This document shows, piece after piece, positions 8,089 to 17,884 of a stretch of DNA of 64,000 bases. The stretch is taken from contig NZ_WHKF01000002.1 of the NCBI RefSeq assembly GCF_009295825.1, forward strand, positions 744,001 through 808,000, read 5' to 3'. How positions within the stretch are numbered: the stretch's first letter is position 1; the number at the start of each line of letters is the position of its first letter. Source of the stretch: Marinifilum sp. N1E240 (GTDB taxonomy: Bacteria > Bacteroidota > Bacteroidia > Bacteroidales > Marinifilaceae). The translations under genes and the position numbers were made by a program. A model generated the notes under the pieces. It searched no databases, was not told where the DNA came from, and saw only the letters and a list, made by a program, of their open reading frames with translations.

Positions 8089-10143
8089 ATGAATACAATG
8101 TATAAACAAAGCCTTGGGGATAAAATGTTAACATTCCGTAGATGGGCTGGCAAAAACTATTCATTATTTCAGACGCTTAACAGACAAGTTAAAATTACCG
8201 TTTTACTTGTGATTTACCTTACTGTTACGCTACCCGAAAATGTTTTTGCTCAGACCTTATCAACAGATGTAAGCATGGAGTATGACTTGGATGAGATCAA
8301 AGTCAGTGCCCAAAGATCACCTGTAACCTACTCGCAGGTGGCACGGATTGTATCCGTAATCGAGAGAGAGGAAATTGAAGCTGCTCCCGTGCAAAGCATA
8401 CAGGAATTGCTGGAATACGCTCTTAGTGTTGATGTCAGACAAAGAGGTGTTCATGGTGTTCAGGCAGATATTTCGGTTCGGGGAGGTTCCTTCGATCAAA
8501 CTTTAATTCTTTTAAATGGCATCAACATCTCCGATCCCCAAACCGGACATCACAACTTCAACCTTCCGGTTAGTCTAAAGAGCATTTCAAGGGTAGAGAT
8601 CCTTCAAGGTCCTGCAGCACGTGTTTATGGTCCCAATGCGTTTTCAGGAGCCATTAACATCATTACCGGTGAAAATACCAATAAGGAAATGAATTTGGAT
8701 CTAGCCTACGGAGAGCACAACCTGCTGGATGTGAATGCAAGTTATGGTTTTCAAACTGGGAATTTTCAGCATTTCGTAGCTGGCAATCGAAAATCTTCCG
8801 ATGGGTATATCGACAATACCGATTTTGAGACTCATAACCTATTTTATCACGGACAATTGGAAAGTGATCCAGGTAAACTGGATGTACAATTGGGCTATAC
8901 AGAGAAAGGTTTTGGAGCCAATAGCTTTTACACACCTAAGTATCCAAATCAATACGAAAAAACAAAAACTACATTTGCATCGGTTCAATATGAAACGGGT
9001 AAGAAGTTGCATTTTAAACCTGCACTATACTGGCGAAGACATCAGGACCGTTTTGAATTGTTTCGCGACAATCCGGCAAGTTGGTACACAACGCACAACT
9101 ATCATTTAACCGATGTGTTGGGAGCTAGTATAAATACATGGTTTAGCTCTGCCTTGGGAAAAACTTCCTTTGGAGCTGAATTCCGATCAGAAAACATTTG
9201 GAGTAATGTACTAGGGGAAGAAATGGATGAACCTATTAAGGTTCCAGGCGAAAGTGACCAGTATTTTACTCGATCTCATTCACGTTCTCACGTTTCCTAT
9301 TTTGCTGAGCATTCCCTATATCTTAACAAATGGAGTATCTCTTTAGGAGCCATGTTTAACTGGATTTCCGATCTGGATTTCGATTGGAAAGTTTATCCGG
9401 GAATAGATATTGCCTACCAAATTAGTAATGATCTAAAAATATATTCATCGGTGAATACCTCTATGCGAATGCCAACCTTTACAGATCTGTATTACAACGG
9501 TCCGAGTAATATTGGTAATCCTGATCTAAAACCTGAGAAATCGCTTACAGTTGAAGGTGGTATAAAATATAATAATAAAGCCTTAAAAGCTCATTTAAAT
9601 GCATTTTATCGAAATGGTAAGGATTTAATCGATTGGGTGAGGGAAGATCAGGAAGAGAAGTGGAAAACACAGAATTTAACCGAGGTCAATTCCTTTGGTA
9701 TTGAATCTGGATTTGATATTTCTCCAGAGAAAGTTTTGGGGCAGCCAATTTTCATTAAGAAAGTAAAACTGAACTACTCCTACATTAAGCTGGATAAAGG
9801 CAATCAAGAATATTTCTCCAATTATGTGCTCGACAATTTAAAGCATAAGTTTGATGTTTCTATGCACCATAGTATTTGGAAAAATTTGGCAGCCAATTGG
9901 CAAGTAAGTTATCAGGATAGAAATGGTTCTTATATGCAATTTGAAGATGGTGATTACACCGGAGAAGTTGCTTACGATCCTTTTTGGCTGGTAAATTTAA
10001 AATTGTATTGGAAGCATAAGAATTTGGAACTGTATTCAAGTGTCTCCAACTTATTGGATAAAAACTACAATGATATTGGGAATCTTCAACAGCCCGGACG
10101 TTGGTTCACATTCGGACTGCACTACAAATTAAAGTTCAAGTAA
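8089..10143 (+). CDS. TonB-dependent outer membrane receptor (BtuB/siderophore-receptor type)
   Basis: A 684-residue receptor. The N-terminus carries a long basic leader before the hydrophobic core (ITVLLVIYLTVTLP) and a cleavage-like site after VFAQ near residue 55; an in-frame ATG at 8125 would shorten the leader. The plug follows at about residues 65-195: VARIVSVIEREEIEAAPV, DVRQRGVHGVQADISVRGG, LILLNGINISDPQTGHHN, VEILQGPAARVYGPNAFSGA. These are the classic BtuB/FecA-type plug motifs. The C-terminal barrel ends in the usual aromatic strand (WFTFGLHYKLKFK). It lacks the CarboxypepD-like domain of SusC-type proteins, so its ligand is more likely a siderophore, vitamin B12 or metal complex than a glycan. 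No partner genes lie beside it. Confidence 0.88.
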   Translation: MNTMYKQSLGDKMLTFRRWAGKNYSLFQTLNRQVKITVLLVIYLTVTLPENVFAQTLSTDVSMEYDLDEIKVSAQRSPVTYSQVARIVSVIEREEIEAAPVQSIQELLEYALSVDVRQRGVHGVQADISVRGGSFDQTLILLNGINISDPQTGHHNFNLPVSLKSISRVEILQGPAARVYGPNAFSGAINIITGENTNKEMNLDLAYGEHNLLDVNASYGFQTGNFQHFVAGNRKSSDGYIDNTDFETHNLFYHGQLESDPGKLDVQLGYTEKGFGANSFYTPKYPNQYEKTKTTFASVQYETGKKLHFKPALYWRRHQDRFELFRDNPASWYTTHNYHLTDVLGASINTWFSSALGKTSFGAEFRSENIWSNVLGEEMDEPIKVPGESDQYFTRSHSRSHVSYFAEHSLYLNKWSISLGAMFNWISDLDFDWKVYPGIDIAYQISNDLKIYSSVNTSMRMPTFTDLYYNGPSNIGNPDLKPEKSLTVEGGIKYNNKALKAHLNAFYRNGKDLIDWVREDQEEKWKTQNLTEVNSFGIESGFDISPEKVLGQPIFIKKVKLNYSYIKLDKGNQEYFSNYVLDNLKHKFDVSMHHSIWKNLAANWQVSYQDRNGSYMQFEDGDYTGEVAYDPFWLVNLKLYWKHKNLELYSSVSNLLDKNYNDIGNLQQPGRWFTFGLHYKLKFK

Positions 10144-10170
10144 ATTAGCTGATAGACTAATATATAATAA

Positions 10171-10198
10171 AATCCTCCTTTTTAAGGAGGATTTTTTG
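10171..10198. terminator. Bidirectional terminator between convergent genes
   Basis: The stem AATCCTCCTT / AAGGAGGATT is followed by TTTTTT on the plus strand and, read on the minus strand, by TTTTATTAT. It lies between the receptor (ends 10143) and sbcC (ends 10254 on the minus strand) and can serve both. Confidence 0.8.
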
Positions 10199-10253
10199 TT
10201 AAGCGCCAATTCTATTGGGCAGAAGCGATTTTGTAAAATATCTATAATAGCTC

Positions 10254-13200
10254 TTAATGAATCTCAATATGACTGTTACCCGAATTGTCTTTTACCAATT
10301 CAATTTGAGTGTTAATGCGCTCTTTTAAGGCTTCAACATGACTAATAACACCAATAGTTCTATTGCTCTCGGCTTGAAGACGCTCCAAAGTACCTAGAGC
10401 AAGTTCCAAAGTCACCTGATCTAAACTCCCAAAGCCTTCATCAATAAAGAGGGTTTCCAATTGGGTATTTTGTCCGGCAAGATCCGATAATCCCAAAGCA
10501 AGCGCCAAAGAGATTAGGAAGCTCTCGCCACCAGATAGGGTACGAACCGATCTTTCCTCGTTGCCTTGCAGGGTATCAACCACAAACAAATCTTCGTTTT
10601 GTTGTGCATTGTATTTTAACAGGTAGCGTTTGTCCAGCTTCATCAGATGCAGATTGGCTAAACTCAACATTTGCTGAAGGGTAAGTTCTTGTGCGAATTT
10701 ACTGTATTTATTACCCGTTGCATCACCAATTAAATCGTTCAGATTTGCCCAGCGCTTTACCTCTTTTCTCTGTAGTTCCAATTCTTTCAACATGCCTCCA
10801 GCTCTTTTACGATTCTCTTGATCTTGTTTTAACTGTTGATCAATGGCACCAATGTTTTTATTGATTTCTCCCAATAGTGCATCCTCTTGCTTTTCTTGTT
10901 CCAGGAGCTCTTCTCTAGGAATATCCGTAAGTTTCAATTTGATCTTAGCAAGTGCTTCCCATAGGTCATTTTTACTTTGCTTCAGACTAGTTTCTCTTTT
11001 CTGAAAAGAATCATTCGTATTCTTAAATTCTTCAGCTTTTACCTCCGGGAGAATAGCTTTTAAAGCTTCTTCCAAACTCTCAAACTGTCTTTCCTGAACA
11101 AGAACAAGCAATCGTTCCAAATCTTTATTGTATTGCTTTTCCAATTCGCCTATCTGCTTACCATTCTTCTTTACGAGCTCTTCCAAGTTAACGAGTTTCT
11201 GTTTCGTACTTACTTCTTTTTCCGAATTATTTTGTTTTTGTTGAACTGCCTTCTCTAATTTCTCATCGATCTTAGTCTGCTCTTCAAGCGGAGACTTATC
11301 GCTTAACAAGTGTTTGCGCTCTTTTTCAATAGAAGAATTATTAGCTGTCAATTTATTCAAGTTGGCAGTTTTTTCTTCTATTTCTTTATTCATATTCTTA
11401 ATGTTATCTGTTCCTGCTTTTATCAGCTCAGTTAATTGCAATATTCTCTTGTCTTGTTGAAGTAAGTCTTCCTTTTTTCCCAGATAGAGAAGGTGAAGTC
11501 GTTTCAATTCTTCTAATTTTGACTTCAGATTAGCTTTTCCTTCGGTATATCGAGAGAATTTTGACAATTGAAGTTCACTTTGTTTTTGAGCTTCTGCAAT
11601 TTGTTTCACCTTATCCAAAAGGGGAGAGAGTATTTGTAAATTCTGAATCAACTTCTCTTTGATATCAAAGAATTTTGTATAAGTGTCTATCTCTTTTACC
11701 AGAATATTCTGTTTCTCAACAAGCTCTTTTAAATCATTTTCATTTTGAATAGCCAGTTCAATTTTATTTTTGCCTACTTCTGCCTCAAAAGCATTTGCAG
11801 TAGCCTCTAGATTTTGCATAAGGATTTTCAGTCGATCCTCCATGTTTTTGCCATCAGCATTCAGTCGAACCAATTCCTTCTGTTTGCTATCCATATCCGA
11901 TTGGAGCTCTTTAAGCTCTTTGTGCACCTGAACTTGCTCTTTCTGACTCTCTTCGCCCTTGTTTTCGTAGCTCTCTACATAAGGATGATGTGTAGAACCA
12001 CACAAGGGACATGCTTGATTGGGAATTAATTGCTGACGTTTGTCTTCCAGTGAGGATTCCAATTGCAGACGCTGAATTCGTAAACTTATTTCTTCCTCTT
12101 TAAGCTGCAGAACTTTTAGTTTCGACCCCTGTTCTTTTACAATTTCTCCGATACTAGCAACGGATTGAGTAATGACCTTCAATTTTTCGCTCAACTCTTT
12201 GCTTTCCTTTTTATCCTTTAAATAGGTGGTTTGTAAAACCACCAACTGTTCAAGGCTCTTACTTCTTTTAGTATTCAGATCAGTGACTTGTTTCAGCTCT
12301 TCACGATTGCTGAAATTTGCATTCTCAAGATCTTTTTCTAGCGGTATCAGCTTGCTTTTAGAATCATTAATCTCTAATTCCAGAACCTCAATCTTTTGAG
12401 ACCAGTTGCTGCCCTTAAGTATTTGATTGTATACTTCTGTATTTTTTAATCTTTGAGCATCTTCCTCTAATTTCGAGTATGTACTTTTCACTTGATCAAC
12501 CTGGTTATGCACCAGTGGCAGTATGGCTGGAACTTCTTCAAGAACCTTATGGGTTTCCATCCATTTCTCAATTTCAGTTTTTGTATTCGTGCAAGTTTTA
12601 AAATCACTCGTGAATTGATCCTGTTTGCCTTTTAGCTTTTCATTGGAAAGAACAGACTTGTCTAATTCTACTTTATGCTGCTTGAGCTGTTCTTTCAGAT
12701 TAATCAATTGCTCATCTAAAAGAGTCACTTTGTTGAGAATAGGCAACATCTCCCTGCGTTCTTTGCTTACCAATTTTTCATTCTCAACAGAAACACTTAA
12801 TTCTTTCTCGATCTGCTCAAGTTCTTTCTTTCTAACTTCAATCTGAGTAATGTGCTCTTCTTGATCTTTTTTAAGCTGTGCAATTTGCTGTTTTTGTTGA
12901 ATGTTTTGCTGCAGATCTCCTTTTATATGAATCAGCTTATTGTGCTTTTCCAATTGTTGCAAGTGGGGAACAAAAGCTTGAATCTCTTTTCGAAGGCTTT
13001 CTTCATCCTTACTATTTTTTTCAAGTGATTGAGCGATGGTCAATTCTTGCTTTCGAATCTCAACCTGTTCCTTTGTGGTTTTAACCTGTTTCTCAAGCTT
13101 TTCGAGTTCTACCTTTAAAGTCTTACTTCTCTCTTCAATAGATTCCTTCTCTTCCGGATTGAGCAATTCAATGCCTTGCATTTTATTGTCAATGGCAGTA

Positions 13201-13814
13201 ATCAGAGCTTCTTGCTCCCTTAGCTTGGTAAAGGCAGCCCTTCCAATTTGGCGGTAAATCTCAGTCCCGGTTATCTTTTCCAATAACTCGGAACGTTCGT
13301 TGGCATTTGCTTTCAGAAATTTAGCAAATTCACCCTGCGATAAAACAATCGACTTTATAAATTGATCGTAGTTCAAGCCAGTTATATCAGCATTATAGCC
13401 AGGTACCAATCGTTTCGCTCGTTCCAGAATATCCCATTCACCTTGCTCATTCAATTGAGAGAGCTCCATCTCATAATCACGTAAGTTCTGATTTCGGTTG
13501 CGACTAATGCTCCATTTCGAGCGATAACGATTCCCGTTCACCTGATATTCTACTTCGGCATAACAATCCGAGGTGCCACGTGTAATCAGTGTTCCAAAGT
13601 TTTCGATATTTCCTTTCGACATTTTCCCACTAAATCGTGGTATCTGATTGTATAAGGCAAGACTAATGGCATCGAAAAGGGTACTCTTACCCGCACCAGT
13701 AGGTCCGGTAATGGCAAATAGTCCTGTTTGGCTCAAGGGAGCCTGATTAAAAGGAATAACATGCTCCTCCTTTAAAGAGTTCATGTTTTTTATTCTAAGT
13801 TGAGTGATTTTCAT
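10254..13814 (-). CDS. sbcC: Exonuclease SbcCD, ATPase subunit SbcC
   Basis: An SMC/Rad50-like ATPase of 1186 residues that works with SbcD to cut hairpins, palindromes and protein-blocked DNA ends. Seen in order: N-terminal Walker A GPTGAGKST at residues 37-45; a long heptad-rich coiled coil; the zinc hook CPLCG near residue 600, which dimerises two molecules; the second coiled coil; the ABC signature LSGGE near 1091; Walker B LETLFIDEGFGSLD near 1124; and a D-loop/switch His (VISHVEAL). It lies 18 bases downstream of sbcD and must be co-transcribed with it. The length is slightly above the usual 1000-1050 residues, with the excess in the coils. Confidence 0.96.
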   Translation of the reverse strand: MKITQLRIKNMNSLKEEHVIPFNQAPLSQTGLFAITGPTGAGKSTLFDAISLALYNQIPRFSGKMSKGNIENFGTLITRGTSDCYAEVEYQVNGNRYRSKWSISRNRNQNLRDYEMELSQLNEQGEWDILERAKRLVPGYNADITGLNYDQFIKSIVLSQGEFAKFLKANANERSELLEKITGTEIYRQIGRAAFTKLREQEALITAIDNKMQGIELLNPEEKESIEERSKTLKVELEKLEKQVKTTKEQVEIRKQELTIAQSLEKNSKDEESLRKEIQAFVPHLQQLEKHNKLIHIKGDLQQNIQQKQQIAQLKKDQEEHITQIEVRKKELEQIEKELSVSVENEKLVSKERREMLPILNKVTLLDEQLINLKEQLKQHKVELDKSVLSNEKLKGKQDQFTSDFKTCTNTKTEIEKWMETHKVLEEVPAILPLVHNQVDQVKSTYSKLEEDAQRLKNTEVYNQILKGSNWSQKIEVLELEINDSKSKLIPLEKDLENANFSNREELKQVTDLNTKRSKSLEQLVVLQTTYLKDKKESKELSEKLKVITQSVASIGEIVKEQGSKLKVLQLKEEEISLRIQRLQLESSLEDKRQQLIPNQACPLCGSTHHPYVESYENKGEESQKEQVQVHKELKELQSDMDSKQKELVRLNADGKNMEDRLKILMQNLEATANAFEAEVGKNKIELAIQNENDLKELVEKQNILVKEIDTYTKFFDIKEKLIQNLQILSPLLDKVKQIAEAQKQSELQLSKFSRYTEGKANLKSKLEELKRLHLLYLGKKEDLLQQDKRILQLTELIKAGTDNIKNMNKEIEEKTANLNKLTANNSSIEKERKHLLSDKSPLEEQTKIDEKLEKAVQQKQNNSEKEVSTKQKLVNLEELVKKNGKQIGELEKQYNKDLERLLVLVQERQFESLEEALKAILPEVKAEEFKNTNDSFQKRETSLKQSKNDLWEALAKIKLKLTDIPREELLEQEKQEDALLGEINKNIGAIDQQLKQDQENRKRAGGMLKELELQRKEVKRWANLNDLIGDATGNKYSKFAQELTLQQMLSLANLHLMKLDKRYLLKYNAQQNEDLFVVDTLQGNEERSVRTLSGGESFLISLALALGLSDLAGQNTQLETLFIDEGFGSLDQVTLELALGTLERLQAESNRTIGVISHVEALKERINTQIELVKDNSGNSHIEIH

Positions 13815-13832
13815 GGTATAAGGACTAAAAGC

Positions 13833-15047
13833 TTATTGTTCTTGTTCATTCATTTCCTGCAACAGTTGCTGATAAGAGTTTTGCAACTCCTCTCTATCTT
13901 CAAAATTGGAACGATCCAGGAGCTTTTCGAATACCTCCTGATCTGTCAAATCCTTTAAGGCAACCTGCTCTTCGTATAACTCAGAAACTCCTTTAATTCT
14001 ATCCTTAAAGCTGATCGATGGTTTAACGATTTCCAAATCGAAATCTCCATCCAGCAGTTCTTTGTATTTCTGTAATAGATTTGGATCGTAGTTTTCTTCC
14101 AAGATTTGAATCTCAGCCCAATCGGAATATTCACCTTCAGATTGGTGTTGCTCAAGCTCCTCCAGAACTTTATTCAGGCTACCACTAAATCCGACTAGTT
14201 TTCTAAAGGACGGAACCTTTATCGATTCTACCAGCTTGAGTTCATTCTCCATAAATTCAGCCAATACTACTTCTTTCTGATCTTTTCTTTCACTAAAACT
14301 TAAGGGAATAGGAGAGCCCGAGTAACGAACTTGCTCCTGATTTGAAATTCGTTGCGGACGATGGATGTGACCAAGGGCAACATAATCAAAGTTTTGAGGA
14401 AAAGAATCCCATCTAAACGCAGCCTGATTGCCCATTTGAATGTCTCTTTCGCTATCACTGGTCGATGCTCCTGCCATATACAGATGACCAGTAGCAATTA
14501 CGGGTAGTTTATGTGTATTGATTTCTTCAAGTCTATCAGCCAACTCCTGGTAATGATTGGCAATCCCCAAACTTGTCGCTTTTACTCTTTCTTCATGACT
14601 TTCTCCAGCTACTCCTTTACGGATATCTCTATCACGTAAATAGGGAACAGCACAAACATAGGCAGCCAATTGATCTTTACAGTCTTTAATTTCTATGATT
14701 TCATTTTCGATAAGATCCGGAACACCTCCAATTACAGTAATGTCCAATGCATCCAGTAGATTTTTTGGTGCATTCAAAGTACTAACATAGTCATGATTAC
14801 CACCAGTAATAATTACCTTTCTACACTTACTTTCACGGCATTTGGTTAAGAATCTATAATATTGTTGCAAAGCTGCATTTGATGGATAACCAACATCAAA
14901 AATATCACCTGCAATAAGAAGGAGATCAATGTTTCTATCATTTATACATTGTAATAACCAGGCAAAGAATTTTTCGTGTTCATCAAATCTGTCTTTACCA
15001 TGCAAGCGTTGTCCGATATGCCAATCAGAAGTATGTAATATTCTCAT
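13833..15047 (-). CDS. sbcD: Exonuclease SbcCD, nuclease subunit SbcD
   Basis: A Mre11-type metallophosphoesterase of 404 residues. The metal-binding motifs are all present: DWHIG at residues 8-12, GDIFD near 47-51, GNHD near 81-84, and TGHLY and GHIHRPQ further on. The C-terminal part (about 280-404) is the capping/SbcC-binding region, rich in acidic helices. It is the first gene of the sbcD-sbcC operon. A near-consensus -7 element (TATATTTA on the minus strand, about 15071-15078) lies just upstream of the start. Confidence 0.95.
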   Translation of the reverse strand: MRILHTSDWHIGQRLHGKDRFDEHEKFFAWLLQCINDRNIDLLLIAGDIFDVGYPSNAALQQYYRFLTKCRESKCRKVIITGGNHDYVSTLNAPKNLLDALDITVIGGVPDLIENEIIEIKDCKDQLAAYVCAVPYLRDRDIRKGVAGESHEERVKATSLGIANHYQELADRLEEINTHKLPVIATGHLYMAGASTSDSERDIQMGNQAAFRWDSFPQNFDYVALGHIHRPQRISNQEQVRYSGSPIPLSFSERKDQKEVVLAEFMENELKLVESIKVPSFRKLVGFSGSLNKVLEELEQHQSEGEYSDWAEIQILEENYDPNLLQKYKELLDGDFDLEIVKPSISFKDRIKGVSELYEEQVALKDLTDQEVFEKLLDRSNFEDREELQNSYQQLLQEMNEQEQ

Positions 15048-15735
15048 GAATCGATATGTGTTAAGGGAATGTAAATATAGAAAAAGACTAGCTGAATTAA
15101 GACATAATATATAAATAGCATTTGCTTTTTATTCAAAAAAAACACGGAGTCTATAGCTAAGCATTAGCAGCTCAAAAAATTACTAAGCACACCACCATTT
15201 TTTATCTTCGAACCATCAGCAATGTAATATTTGTCTCACCAATAGATATGAATCCTTAGCAGTAAAATAAAGAGGTTTGGGTGGGAATCGCGTTCTTCAA
15301 TCGGGACCCATAGATGAAATGAGCGTTAAGAATAAAAATCTGTTTGAGCGATAGCGAGATATTTTTATTTAGTGAATAAATCGTGATGGGTGATTTAGAA
15401 AGCGCGCCCTGGATTTTTTGTTTACTTTTTCATCAATAGAAAAAGTAAAAGCCTTGCGGCTAGAGCTTTCTTTGATAAAAATTACACACCTCTATTTTTC
15501 ACTTTACAACAATCAGTACCGTAATGCTAGCTTATCAAAAGTAGAAACTCTGTGGTCTGAGTAAAACATTAATTTATTAGTACTATATCAGTTATATTAA
15601 GTCTATCTTTGCAGCTCAGAACGAAAAAGGTGGTTGAGAAATACACAAAACAAATATATGTTTTGGGTAAGCGATTAAAGGAATACAGTTTATAGGACTG
15701 TAATAAAAAGTAGATAATAAATAATTCACGACAAT
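15048..15735. other. Intergenic region with extragenic repeat-like element
   Basis: There is no gene. Positions about 15285-15480 are richer in GC than their surroundings and look like a dispersed Bacteroidota extragenic repeat: segments such as TGTTTGAGCGATAGCGAG and AAGCGCGCCCTGGATTTTTT occur there. A perfect 11-bp inverted repeat follows (TTTACTTTTTC 15421-15431 with GAAAAAGTAAA 15439-15449). A -7 element (TATCTTTG, 15604-15611) lies 125 bases before the next gene. Confidence 0.5.
15604..15611 (+). promoter_or_regulatory. Promoter -7 element (TATCTTTG)
   Basis: A TAnnTTTG match that implies a leader of about 115 bases before the ATG at 15736. Confidence 0.4.
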
Positions 15736-16503
15736 ATGAAAGATCTTTCTAAGATAGATAGGATAAATAAAGAAATTGAAGAGTTTTTTAAAGCAAATGA
15801 TTCACTTACAATAGTACCAGTAAAAAAACTAATGCCGGCATTTATTAAAGCTGGAATATTTGCAAAAGATATCAAAAAGGGATTGCCAATTCGTCTAATA
15901 TTAAGAGAATTGGACAAGAACAATGAATTGGCTTTAATTCCATATGTTCATGCTGAGAAAAACGGAGAGCATACCTATTGGTATTTTATTCCAGCCAATA
16001 CAAAAGCTCCGGAAACACCTTACAAACAAGAAAAAAAGAAGCCAGAGAATGATCCTATTGCCATTCGTTTAAATAGCGACGAGACTTATGTAATTGGCTT
16101 ATGCGATAAGGCTTTGGGACTGACAGCGGATCGACAAAAAAGGTTTGATTTTCTTTTAGGGGATCTGCATAAAAATGGGAAAACTCAAACCTTACTACCA
16201 GTAGATGCTTACTACGAAGAATTGCAGTTGGTTATTGAATACAAAGAGATTCAAAATCTAAAACCGATTGCAAGTCAAGAGAAAAGTATTGATGAGGATG
16301 AGGAGGAGAGTACAAAAACAGTATCGAGAGACGAGCAACGAAGAATATATGACGAAAGAAGAGCTAAGGTTCTTCCAGAAAATGATATATCCCTGGTAGT
16401 TATTTCGTATTCTGATTTTGATTACGACGATAAAAACAAAATAATTCGTGAGGAAAAAAGTGATCTAAAGATCGTACAGGAAGCATTAAAAAACTTTCGT
16501 TAG
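15736..16503 (+). CDS. Hypothetical protein with a possible nuclease-like C-terminal domain
   Basis: A 255-residue cytoplasmic protein. Residues 1-85 are a small mixed domain (IVPVKKLMPAFIKAGIF, GLPIRLILRELD, WYFIPAN). After a Lys/Pro-rich linker, residues about 120-255 contain FDFLLGDL, then VDAYYEELQLVIEYKE, then RRIYDERRAKVLPENDISLVVISYSDF. The order D-x(n)-(E)-x-Y-K followed by RR-x3-D-ERR and a hydrophobic strand resembles the core of PD-(D/E)XK or Vsr/MvaI-type nucleases, but I cannot place it in a named family. A strong terminator follows. It is monocistronic. Confidence 0.6.
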   Translation: MKDLSKIDRINKEIEEFFKANDSLTIVPVKKLMPAFIKAGIFAKDIKKGLPIRLILRELDKNNELALIPYVHAEKNGEHTYWYFIPANTKAPETPYKQEKKKPENDPIAIRLNSDETYVIGLCDKALGLTADRQKRFDFLLGDLHKNGKTQTLLPVDAYYEELQLVIEYKEIQNLKPIASQEKSIDEDEEESTKTVSRDEQRRIYDERRAKVLPENDISLVVISYSDFDYDDKNKIIREEKSDLKIVQEALKNFR

Positions 16504-16549
16504 TTGCTATCTGCAGAGCAAATCTTAGCCTCTACGGCATGGATAAGAT

Positions 16550-16593
16550 AAAAGAGTCGAATGGTATGTAACCGTTCGACTCTTTTGTTTTTT
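16550..16593 (+). terminator. Rho-independent terminator
   Basis: A 15-bp stem with one mismatch (AAAAGAGTCGAATGG / CCGTTCGACTCTTTT) and a T-rich tail, 46 bases after the stop codon at 16503. Confidence 0.85.
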
Positions 16594-16602
16594 GATACAA
16601 TC

Positions 16603-16692
16603 AGGATACATAAAAAATACAATATTAATAGTAAAATTTATCCTATTCCATGCCCTAGCTACTGTCACTTCTCAACTATTTTGTTAATTTTG
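16603..16692 (+). repeat. Dispersed promoter repeat, copy A
   Basis: About 90 bases that start AGGATACATAAAAAATAC and end in a TAATTTTG -7 element (16685-16692). Related copies lie at 32485-32575 and 35512-35602, each directly upstream of a gene start. They share the blocks ACATAAAAAA, CATG..CTA..TACT..CACTT and TATTTTGTTA. This copy is the most diverged. It serves as promoter region of the SHOCT gene at 16731. Confidence 0.6.
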
Positions 16693-16730
16693 AATCCAAA
16701 CAAAACTACAGACTATAATTTCGAAATAGA

Positions 16731-17138
16731 ATGGATTCAACAAATATCATAACTTATGGATTGGCTGCAATCGTAGGCTTTTTTGTATTAAGAGCTTTCT
16801 ATAGAGGCACTCAAGGTAGAAAAATGTTAAAGGAACGGTTGACAAGAGAATACCGTACAGCTCTTAAAGGTCGTGATCGACAAAAAGCACTTAACGCAGG
16901 GAGGGCATATTATTCTTTCCATAGAGGCAATAACGAATTGGCACCAATCGACGAGCAATCTATTGCAAACGACATGAAAATGATGCCGTCTGAAAAAGTT
17001 ACAGTTGAGGTAGAGCCATCTGGTAATACTATCGATCAGTTGGAAAGATTAGCCAAATTAAAAGAGAAAGGAATACTAACTGAAAGTGAATTTCTTGAGC
17101 AGAAAGAAAAGATATTGCAAGCTAATACCCAACTATGA
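16731..17138 (+). CDS. SHOCT-domain protein with N-terminal membrane anchor
   Basis: A 135-residue protein. Residues about 7-24 (ITYGLAAIVGFFVLRAFY) form one membrane segment, followed by a basic stretch (GRKMLKERLTREYRTALKGRDRQK). The last 30 residues (IDQLERLAKLKEKGILTESEFLEQKEKIL) are a SHOCT motif, a short C-terminal helical pair thought to mediate oligomerisation. The function is unknown. Its promoter region belongs to the dispersed repeat also found in front of the lipoprotein pair and the restriction operon. Confidence 0.75.
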   Translation: MDSTNIITYGLAAIVGFFVLRAFYRGTQGRKMLKERLTREYRTALKGRDRQKALNAGRAYYSFHRGNNELAPIDEQSIANDMKMMPSEKVTVEVEPSGNTIDQLERLAKLKEKGILTESEFLEQKEKILQANTQL

Positions 17139-17281
17139 TCCACTACGAAGACTCCAGATTTAAAATTCCAACACGACTACATTTGTGTCATCTGCGATAT
17201 AATTATATATCATTAAAAGATACTTTTGGGATGCCAATACAATCATCTCCACTAATCTGGATCAAAGAACCTAAATACTAA
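17135..17281 (+). pseudogene. Small ORF and 3' remnant related to the one at 46980-47196
   Basis: A 48-codon frame starts at an ATGA overlap with the SHOCT stop codon and ends at 17281. It contains ISLKDTFG...LIWIKE. Just downstream (17292-17354), in another frame, a stretch reads KVNFFWFDRFDLMDKI. The same two elements, LIWIKE and KVNFFWIDRFNLIEKI, occur in one continuous frame after the restriction operon (46980-47196), broken there by a single stop. I therefore read this as a decayed copy of the same gene. The parent family is not recognised. Confidence 0.4.
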
Positions 17282-17884
17282 TAATAAAGTAAATTTCTTT
17301 TGGTTCGATCGTTTCGATCTAATGGACAAAATAGTAAAGGAAGGTCAGAAGTAAAAGTGGAAATTACTTATTCAGACCTGTCAGGTTTTGGAAATCTGAT
17401 AGGTCTTATTGTAAATTTGATATCAAATCTCCAAGTACTCTCAATTTTCATCACTCCAACCTCCTGTTTGTGCAGGTAGGTAAAATTGCCTTTATCATCG
17501 AACCATTCTATGCATTCATCTCGCTTTAATTTTGTTGGTTAGAGCTCATAAAGGTCAAATAAGAATTCCAACCATATTCTATTGGATGATCACAAAATCC
17601 ACATGGCCTCAATTAAGAAGCAAGCTTTTTTATGCCAATTAGCTTCTGTAAAGCCTGTAAATAGTGAAAATGAACTAATATTAGACCTTTTTTGAACGAT
17701 AAGGTCACCCATAAATAATAGCTTTGTGACTATATTTACCATGACAAATTGTTATTCGGGAAGGAATTCAGATTTTTAGATTCCTTGAATTATAATATAA
17801 AGAATATGTACTTCTTCCGATCGTTTTGGAGGGAAGAACAGAGTTTGAGATCTGTTTTCAGACTGTGTAAAAGGAGAATAGAAT
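17282..17884. other. Intergenic region with gene remnant and hairpin
   Basis: It holds the second part of the decayed gene (17292-17354) and a strong imperfect hairpin at 17374-17406 (AGACCTGTCAG / CTGATAGGTCT) of a type often seen between Bacteroidota genes, which may act as a terminator. The rest up to the sulfatase-maturase gene shows nothing I can name. Confidence 0.45.

Noticed and set aside
16561-16752. 63-codon frame between the terminator and the SHOCT gene
   Set aside because: It overlaps the terminator loop and the promoter repeat and shows no protein-like composition.
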